A DNA stretch of 11,439 nt. Source: Rhodobacter sp. Its GTDB lineage: Bacteria > Pseudomonadota > Alphaproteobacteria > Rhodobacterales > Rhodobacteraceae. The stretch is from positions 1 through 11,439 of the forward strand of contig JAIXVS010000363.1 in the NCBI GenBank assembly GCA_027482795.1. Reading direction: 5' to 3'. Positions 6,267-11,439 of the stretch are shown piece by piece (within the stretch, counting starts at the first letter, position 1; every line of letters begins with the position of its first letter). Under the pieces are notes generated by a model, which saw only the letters and a list, made by a program, of their open reading frames with translations, ran no database searches and had not been told where the DNA came from. The position numbers were made by a program, and so were the translations under genes.

Positions 6267-8272
6267 TATGCAACCAGCAGCCCGCGCCCTTTCAGCAGCG
6301 CCTCTACCCCCGGCATTTTGCCGCGAAATTTGGTGTACAGCACATCTGCCTCTTCGCTTCCGCCTGCGGAGAGGATGAATTGCTCCAGCCGCGCCGCTGT
6401 GGCGGGGTCAAACGCATCGCCCGTCTCTTCGAATGCGGCAAAGGCATCTGCGTCCATCACCTCGGACCACATATAGCTATAATAACCGCTGGAATATCCA
6501 TCGCCTGTGAAGACATGCGCGAAATGGGGGGTGGCGTGGCGCATGACAATGGCGCGGGGCATTCCCAAACTGTCCAGCACCTGCGCCTGCATCTGCATCG
6601 GATCGGCGGGCGCATCGCCCTGATGGAAGGCAAGGTCAACCATGGCCGAGGCGATGAATTCGACTGTCGCAAAGCCTTGGTCATAGGTGCCTGCATTCAG
6701 CAATCGATCCAGCATGTCGCGGGGCATCGGCGCGCCTGTTTCAACGTGCCGCGCGTGTTTTTCCAGCACCTCAGGCACGTCCAACCAGTGTTCATACAGT
6801 TGGCTTGGCAGTTCGACAAAATCGCGTGCCACCGACGTGCCCGAGATAAAGCCATAGGTCACGTTCGACAGCATCTGATGCAGCGCGTGGCCGAATTCGT
6901 GAAACAGGGTGCGGGCGTCGTCATGGCTTAGAAGCGCGGGCGCGCCCTTGGCAAAGTTGCACACGTTAATCACCACGGGGCGCTGATCGCCGCCCAGTTT
7001 GCGCTGGGATCGCAGGGCCGAACACCACGCGCCCGACCGTTTGGAGGGCCGCGCAAAATAATCGCCGATGAAGACGGCGATGTGCTGCCCGCCCCGTGTA
7101 ACGTCCCATGCGCGGGCATCGGGGTGGTACAGTGGGGTGTCGAGCGGGGCAAATTCCAGCCCAAATAGGCGGCTGGCGCAGTCAAACTGCGCGGCAAGCA
7201 TGGCATCAAGCGAGAAGTAAGATTTCAGCGCGGCCTCGTCCAGATCATGCAGGTGCGCCTTGCGGATGCGCGAGTAGTATCGCCAATCCCACGGCTCTAG
7301 CGGGCCAGTTTGCCCATCTTTGTGCAGCATATCTTCCAAAACGGCGGCATCTGCCAGCGCCTTTTCGCGGGCAGGCGCCCAAACTGCCATCAGCAAATCG
7401 CGCACGCGGGTGGGGGTTTTGGCCATTTCTGGGGCCAGCTTATAATCGGCAAAACTGCCATAGCCCAAGGCGCGGGCGCGCTGGGCGCGTAGGGCCAGCA
7501 TTTCGGCGGCAATGGCGCGGTTGTCATGCGCATTGCCGTTTGCGCCGCGCAGCGTCCATGCGGTGAAGGCGGTTTTGCGCTGGGTGCGGTCTGGGCAATA
7601 TTCCAAGAATGGCACGATCAAAGAACGGTTCAGCGTGATAACTGGGCCATCCGCGCCCATCGCCTGCCCCGCCGCGCGGGCCGCATCAATCAGATAATCG
7701 GGCAGGCCAGCGGAATCTGTCAGCGGCATTGACCAGCTGCGTTCTTCGGCCAAAACGTTTTGCGCAAATTCGGTACCCAAAACTGCCAAACGCGATTTAA
7801 CGGCTGTCAACTGTTCGGCAGCGTCCCCTATAAGCTGCGCGCCAGATCGGATGAACATCTGATGATACAGGTGCAAAACGCGGGCCTGTTCGGGGTTCAG
7901 GCCCAGATCACCCCGCGCGGCCCATAGGGTTTCTATGCGGGCAAACAGCGCCGCATTATTGGTAACTTCAGAGGCAAAGCTTGAGAGTTTGGGGGCCAGA
8001 TCGCGCTGCAAACCTTCGCGCGCATCGGTGCTGTCGGCGCTGGCAAGGTTGTAGAACAGGCCAGAAACGCGGTCTAGCAACGCCTCGGCCAGTTCCATCG
8101 CCTCGATTGTATTGGCAAATGTGGGGGCATCGGGGTTTTCGGCTATGGCTGCGATATTGGCGCGCGCTTCGGATAGGCCAGCCTGAAAGGCGGGGGCGAA
8201 ATGCGCGTCGTCAATTGCGCCGAAGGGGGGCAGACCAAAGGGACCAGTCCAAGGCGTAAGAAGGGGGTTCAT
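6266..8272 (-). CDS. M3-family zinc oligopeptidase (Dcp/OpdA-like)
   Basis: A 668-residue thimet-type metallopeptidase, close in length to E. coli Dcp and OpdA (about 680). The zinc motif FHEFGH is at 457-462 (His458, Glu459, His462) and the third ligand is Glu487 in RDFVELPSQLYEHW. The conserved substrate-binding stretch GYSSGYYSYMW is at 592-602, followed by SGG/SE near 635-640. The start NPLLTPW...LPPFGAI resembles the OpdA N-terminus, while RDFVE-PSQ-EHW is more Dcp-like; I therefore assign the family, not the exact enzyme. There is no signal peptide, so it should degrade imported or internal oligopeptides in the cytosol. An AGGAG site lies 5 bases before the ATG, 15 bases after the glycosyltransferase stop. 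Co-transcription with a Yej-type peptide transporter fits a peptide-uptake and breakdown role. Confidence 0.93.
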   Translation of the reverse strand: MNPLLTPWTGPFGLPPFGAIDDAHFAPAFQAGLSEARANIAAIAENPDAPTFANTIEAMELAEALLDRVSGLFYNLASADSTDAREGLQRDLAPKLSSFASEVTNNAALFARIETLWAARGDLGLNPEQARVLHLYHQMFIRSGAQLIGDAAEQLTAVKSRLAVLGTEFAQNVLAEERSWSMPLTDSAGLPDYLIDAARAAGQAMGADGPVITLNRSLIVPFLEYCPDRTQRKTAFTAWTLRGANGNAHDNRAIAAEMLALRAQRARALGYGSFADYKLAPEMAKTPTRVRDLLMAVWAPAREKALADAAVLEDMLHKDGQTGPLEPWDWRYYSRIRKAHLHDLDEAALKSYFSLDAMLAAQFDCASRLFGLEFAPLDTPLYHPDARAWDVTRGGQHIAVFIGDYFARPSKRSGAWCSALRSQRKLGGDQRPVVINVCNFAKGAPALLSHDDARTLFHEFGHALHQMLSNVTYGFISGTSVARDFVELPSQLYEHWLDVPEVLEKHARHVETGAPMPRDMLDRLLNAGTYDQGFATVEFIASAMVDLAFHQGDAPADPMQMQAQVLDSLGMPRAIVMRHATPHFAHVFTGDGYSSGYYSYMWSEVMDADAFAAFEETGDAFDPATAARLEQFILSAGGSEEADVLYTKFRGKMPGVEALLKGRGLLVA

Positions 8273-8287
8273 GGCGGCTCCTGCCAG

Positions 8288-9523
8288 TTACGCAGTGACC
8301 TGCGGTTCAAAACTTTCGACAAAGGCGATCATTTGCGGCAGGCAATAGCTGCGCAGATCATAGCGGGCCACCGCATGGGCGCGGGCGGCATCGCGCAGGG
8401 GCTGATATTTTTCGGGGCTTTCCAGCGCCGCGATCAGCGCCTTTGACCAGCCTGCGACATCAAAGAAATCAACCATTGTCGCGGTTTTGCCATCTACCAT
8501 CGCCTCGCGCACGGGGGCGGTGTTGGATGCGACGATATGGCATCCTGCGGCCATCGCCTCGATCGACGACCAGCTTAGAACGAAGGGATAGGTCAAATAG
8601 GCGTGGGCGCGGGAAACATGCAGCAGGTTTACAAAATTGGGGTAGGGGATTTTCCCCATGAAATGCACGCGCGACAGGTCTAACTGATCCTTCACCTCGC
8701 CTAGAAAAATGTCTTTCCATTTCTTGCCATCGGGGGCGGGGGGGCCGTAGGACACTTCATCGCCGCCAATCATAATCACTTGGGCATTGGGGCGGGCGCG
8801 CAGCACTTCGGGCAGGGCACGCATAAAGATATGATAGCCGCGATAGGGTTCTAAGTTGCGGTTCACAAAGGTTAAAACCTCGTCCCCCACGGCCACTGTT
8901 TTGCCATTTGGCAATTCAAATGTGGCCATTGGGTTGGGGGCCAGAACGCGGGTGTCGACCCCATCATGAATAACACTAATGCGCTGGCGCAAAAGGTCTG
9001 GGTGGGTATCTGCCTGAAAATGGGTTGGGGAAAGGGCCGCATCGGCATGGACAATGGACTGCGTCAGGTATGCCGCCCTTCCTTGGGCGATCATCACCTG
9101 ATCAAAGGTGCGCTGCGAAAATTCGGGGTCAAAGCCAATATCCGCCCCATCACCGCGATAGTAGAATTCGGCATAGACGATCAGCTTGGCTTTTGGCCAA
9201 ACCTCTTTCAAAAACAGGCTTTCGCCCCAGCCGGAATGGGCAAAAATCACATCGGGGGTGTAGCCCTGATCGTCGCGCAAACTGCAGGCCGCGCGGGCCA
9301 CAATAACGGCGCGGTCGGACATGACGGTATAATTGCGCCCCAGCCGCGTTTGCCCCGCATCTACGGCCTGCGCCTTGAACGTGTATTTCATATGCGGGAT
9401 CGAAATTTTGCGCGTGTTTGCGGCATCGGTTAGGGCCAAAACCTCGTGCCCGCGTTTTTGCATTTCTGGGGCAAGGTGCAAAAACTGGGCTGGAAAGTTT
9501 TGGTGAACAAACAAAATCTTCAA
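8288..9523 (-). CDS. GT4-like glycosyltransferase (GT-B fold), TTG start
   Basis: A 411-residue GT-B glycosyltransferase. The N-terminal half (1-200) begins MKILFVHQNFPAQFLHLAPE and has DVIFAHSGWGESLFLKEVWP (91-110), resembling the Glyco_trans_4_3 N-terminal domain. The C-terminal half is a GT4-like nucleotide-sugar domain with FVNRNLEPYRGYHIFMRALP (219-238), VIMIGGDEVSYG (249-260) and YLTYPFVLSWSSIEAMAAG (309-327). The EX7E motif is incomplete: Glu322 is present, but the earlier position (314) is Phe. No signal peptide or membrane helix is seen; it probably acts on the cytosolic side, on an unknown acceptor such as a surface polysaccharide. The start is TTG at 9523, overlapping the yejF stop as TTGA, with GGAGA upstream; protein similarity begins exactly there. 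The more distant ATG at 9703 would add 60 non-family residues inside yejF. Confidence 0.9.
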   Translation of the reverse strand: MKILFVHQNFPAQFLHLAPEMQKRGHEVLALTDAANTRKISIPHMKYTFKAQAVDAGQTRLGRNYTVMSDRAVIVARAACSLRDDQGYTPDVIFAHSGWGESLFLKEVWPKAKLIVYAEFYYRGDGADIGFDPEFSQRTFDQVMIAQGRAAYLTQSIVHADAALSPTHFQADTHPDLLRQRISVIHDGVDTRVLAPNPMATFELPNGKTVAVGDEVLTFVNRNLEPYRGYHIFMRALPEVLRARPNAQVIMIGGDEVSYGPPAPDGKKWKDIFLGEVKDQLDLSRVHFMGKIPYPNFVNLLHVSRAHAYLTYPFVLSWSSIEAMAAGCHIVASNTAPVREAMVDGKTATMVDFFDVAGWSKALIAALESPEKYQPLRDAARAHAVARYDLRSYCLPQMIAFVESFEPQVTA

Positions 9524-11106
9524 GGCACATCTCCAAAGGCCGCCTGCATCAGGGCGCGAGTATAGTCGGTCTTTGGCGCGGCGAATACCGCCTCGGTAGA
9601 ACCGCTTTCGATAATGTCGCCTTCGCGCATCACCATCACCTGATGCGACATGGCGCGCACCACGCGCAGATCGTGGCTGACAAAGATATAGGCCAGCCCC
9701 CATTTGCGCTGCAAATCGCGCAGCAAATCAACGATTTGCACCTGAACTGTCATATCCAGCGCGGATGTCGGCTCGTCCAGCACCACCAATTTGGGGCGCA
9801 GAACCATGGCGCGGGCGATGGCAATACGCTGGCGCTGGCCGCCAGAAAATTCGTGCGGATAGCGGGCGGCCATGGCGGGGTCTAGGCCGACATCGGTCAT
9901 AATCTGGGCGACCATTTGCTGCGGGTCTGCCCCGCCTGTGCCATGAACGCCCAAACCTTCGGCAATGATTTGCCCCGCCGTCATACGCGGCGACAGGCTT
10001 CCATAAGGGTCTTGAAATACGATTTGCATATCGCGGCGGTAAGGGCGCATTTGGCGGGGGGAAAGGGGCAGCACGTCGCGGCCCAAAAACACTGCACGGC
10101 CCTGCGCCTGCACCAGCCGCAAAATAGCCAAGGCAAGGGTGGTCTTGCCACTGCCCGATTCGCCCACCACGCCCAAAGTCTCGCCCGCGCGCAAGGTCAG
10201 GCTTGCGTCATTCACCGCCCGCACATGGCCCGTGACGCGGCGCAAAAGGCCCGTTTGAATGGGGAACCAAACGCGCAAATTTGCCACGTCTAGCACGGTT
10301 TCGGCCGCTTTGGGCACAGGGGGCGGGGTGCCTTTGGCGGAGGCTGCCAACAGCTTTTGCGTATAGGGATGCTGGGGGTTTGCGAAAACCTCGGCGGTAT
10401 CCCCAGCCTCTACAATCTGCCCGCCTTGCATCACGCAAACGCGGTCGGCAATGCGGCGCACGATGTTCAGATCATGGGTGATGAACAGCATCGACAGGTT
10501 TTCGCTGCGTTTCAAATCGCCCAAAAGATCCAAAATTTGCGCCTGAATGGTGACATCCAGCGCGGTTGTCGGCTCGTCCGCGATCAGCAAATCGGGGCCA
10601 TTGGCCAGTGCCATGGCAATCATCACCCGCTGGCGCTGCCCGCCTGACAACTGATGCGGATAGGCGGTTAGGCGGCTTTCGGCTTCGCGGATGCCAACCT
10701 TTTGTAAAAGGTCAATCGTGCGGGCGCGGGCGGCGGGGCCAGTCAGGCCCTGATGCAGCGCCAAACTTTCGCCGATTTGCTTTTGAATTGTGTGCAGCGG
10801 GTTTAGCGATGTCATCGGCTCTTGAAAGATAAAGCTGATGTCATTGCCGCGCAGGCGTTGCAGGGTTTTCTCATCCGCCCCCACCATTTCTGCGCCGTTG
10901 TAGCGGACAGACCCTGTGACGCGGGCGTTGTCGCCCAAAAGGCCGACAGTAGACAGGGCAGTGACGGATTTACCGCTGCCCGATTCGCCCACAATGGCCA
11001 GCGTTTCGCCGGGTTCCAGATGAAAAGACACGCCGCGCACTGCGGAAAGGAGTTTGCCTTCTTGGGCGAAACTGATCGAAAGGTCAGATACCTGCAAAAG
11101 CGTCAT
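9520..11106 (-). CDS. yejF: Peptide ABC transporter, double ATP-binding protein (YejF-like)
   Basis: A 528-residue protein with two complete ABC ATPase domains in one chain, as in YejF of the YejABEF oligopeptide/microcin C importer. Domain 1 has Walker A GESGSGKS (40-47), FQEPMTSLNP, LSGGQRQR (153-160), Walker B LLIADEP (173-179) and the H-loop His211. Domain 2 has GESGSGKT (315-322), FQDPYGSLSP, SGGQRQR (421-427), VVLDEP (441-446) and His478. The HPYTQKLL segment (246-253) after domain 1 is typical of oligopeptide-type ATPases. It energises import from the cytosolic face. The ATG at 11106 overlaps the permease stop (ATGA) and is the natural start. The peptide or other substrate cannot be told from the ATPase; related dipeptide/nickel-type systems are an alternative, but the fused form next to a YejE-like permease favours Yej. 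Confidence 0.93.
   Translation of the reverse strand: MTLLQVSDLSISFAQEGKLLSAVRGVSFHLEPGETLAIVGESGSGKSVTALSTVGLLGDNARVTGSVRYNGAEMVGADEKTLQRLRGNDISFIFQEPMTSLNPLHTIQKQIGESLALHQGLTGPAARARTIDLLQKVGIREAESRLTAYPHQLSGGQRQRVMIAMALANGPDLLIADEPTTALDVTIQAQILDLLGDLKRSENLSMLFITHDLNIVRRIADRVCVMQGGQIVEAGDTAEVFANPQHPYTQKLLAASAKGTPPPVPKAAETVLDVANLRVWFPIQTGLLRRVTGHVRAVNDASLTLRAGETLGVVGESGSGKTTLALAILRLVQAQGRAVFLGRDVLPLSPRQMRPYRRDMQIVFQDPYGSLSPRMTAGQIIAEGLGVHGTGGADPQQMVAQIMTDVGLDPAMAARYPHEFSGGQRQRIAIARAMVLRPKLVVLDEPTSALDMTVQVQIVDLLRDLQRKWGLAYIFVSHDLRVVRAMSHQVMVMREGDIIESGSTEAVFAAPKTDYTRALMQAAFGDVP
9530..9534 (-). promoter_or_regulatory. Ribosome binding site supporting the TTG start
   Basis: GGAGA on the minus strand, 6 bases before TTG at 9523, located inside the last codons of yejF. 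It supports the non-ATG start and implies coupled translation of the glycosyltransferase with yejF. Confidence 0.7.
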
Positions 11107-11439
11107 GAAAATGTCTTTCGCGGATCGAACGCATCGCGCACGCCTTCGAATATGAACACCAGTAAAGAAAGCATGATGGTGAAGGTGAAGAATGCCGTAA
11201 AGGCCAAGGATGGCGTTTGCAGATTTTGTTGCGCTTGGCGTGACAGTTGCCCAAGGCTGGGCAGATTGGCGGGCAGGCCATAGCCAAGATAATCAAGCGC
11301 GGCCAGCGATCCGATGGTGCCCGAAACGATAAAGGGCAGCATGGTTAGGGTGGCAACCATGGCATTGGGCAGCATGTGCCGCATCATGATCTGGCGATCG
11401 GACAGCCCCAGCGCCCGCGCGGCCTTCACATATTCGAAG
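11103..11439 (-). CDS. yejE: Peptide ABC transporter permease (YejE-like), C-terminal part only
   Basis: Only the last 112 residues are in the window; the frame is open through base 11439, so a GTG at 11429 is an internal Val codon and not a start. The EAA loop that contacts the ATPase is seen as YVKAARALGLSDRQIMMRHM followed by LPNA at its end, which is diagnostic for binding-protein-dependent permeases of the DppC/OppC/YejE class. It is followed by hydrophobic segments (MVATLTMLPFIVSGTIGSLA; FTAFFTFTIMLSLLVFIFEG) and the typical ending VRDAFDPRKTFS. DYLGYGLPANLPSLGQL lies between them. The stop overlaps the yejF start by 4 bases. The rest of the transporter (a second permease and a binding protein) should lie to the right of the window. 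Confidence 0.92.
   Translation of the reverse strand, partial: FEYVKAARALGLSDRQIMMRHMLPNAMVATLTMLPFIVSGTIGSLAALDYLGYGLPANLPSLGQLSRQAQQNLQTPSLAFTAFFTFTIMLSLLVFIFEGVRDAFDPRKTFS

Noticed and set aside
9524..9703. Longer glycosyltransferase start at the ATG at 9703
   Set aside because: It would overlap 60 codons of yejF and adds an Arg/Gly-rich, non-family sequence; the TTG with its ribosome site explains the start.
11103..11429. Small stand-alone membrane protein of 108 residues starting at a GTG
   Set aside because: The frame continues upstream to the window edge with YejE-like sequence (FEYV before the EAA loop), so it is the end of a longer permease.
1..11439. CRISPR array, tRNA, rRNA, insertion sequence or phage genes
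   Set aside because: No regular repeat-spacer pattern, no cloverleaf or rRNA sequence and no transposase, integrase or phage motifs were found in reading both strands.

Overview
The window looks like a stretch of chromosome from an alphaproteobacterium, most likely a Rhodobacterales (Roseobacter-type) organism. The basis is the GC-rich coding style, tight operons with 1-4 base overlaps, an alphaproteobacterial-type carnitine dehydrogenase-thioesterase fusion, and a GAGCGCAGCGAGGGGGC-type intergenic hairpin that I associate with this group. The taxonomic call is inference; no rRNA or tRNA is present.

Region A (1-5531) is a carnitine catabolism locus. Running leftward from a 72-bp divergent promoter region are five tightly packed genes: a beta-keto acid cleavage enzyme (cdhC type), a secreted lipocalin, a fused L-carnitine dehydrogenase/hot-dog thioesterase (lcdH; cdhA+cdhB), a short-chain dehydrogenase, and an acyl-CoA dehydrogenase cut by the left edge. 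Divergent from them, on the + strand, is a GlxA/CdhR-type AraC-family activator. The expected core chemistry is: L-carnitine is oxidised to 3-dehydrocarnitine by the dehydrogenase domain; this is cleaved with acetyl-CoA to betainyl-CoA and acetoacetate by the cleavage enzyme; betainyl-CoA is hydrolysed to glycine betaine by the thioesterase domain. The SDR and the acyl-CoA dehydrogenase are not part of this core. They may widen the substrate range (D-carnitine, gamma-butyrobetaine or acyl side chains). A periplasmic lipocalin inside such an operon is the least expected item.

Region B (5532-5633) separates two convergent units. It holds three stacked inverted repeats: a 5-bp hairpin followed by a T-rich stretch, a 48-bp imperfect palindrome, and a GC-rich hairpin. 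These are a plausible bidirectional terminator and dispersed repeat.

Region C (5634-11439) is a second leftward operon that enters from the right edge. It contains the C-terminal end of a YejE-type peptide ABC permease, a double-ATPase YejF-type protein, a GT4-like glycosyltransferase that starts at a TTG overlapping the yejF stop, an M3-family Dcp-like oligopeptidase, and a YdeI/OmdA-family protein with a Cys-rich N-terminus. A peptide importer linked to a cytoplasmic oligopeptidase makes sense as a peptide uptake and degradation unit. The glycosyltransferase and the YdeI-like protein have no obvious place in it.

No mobile elements, CRISPR arrays, tRNAs or rRNAs were seen. All the larger gaps are accounted for: the two longest intergenic stretches are 102 bp and 72 bp. 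I find no clear new system. The best leads are the lipocalin and the two extra oxidoreductases in the carnitine operon, and the composite palindromic intergenic element.
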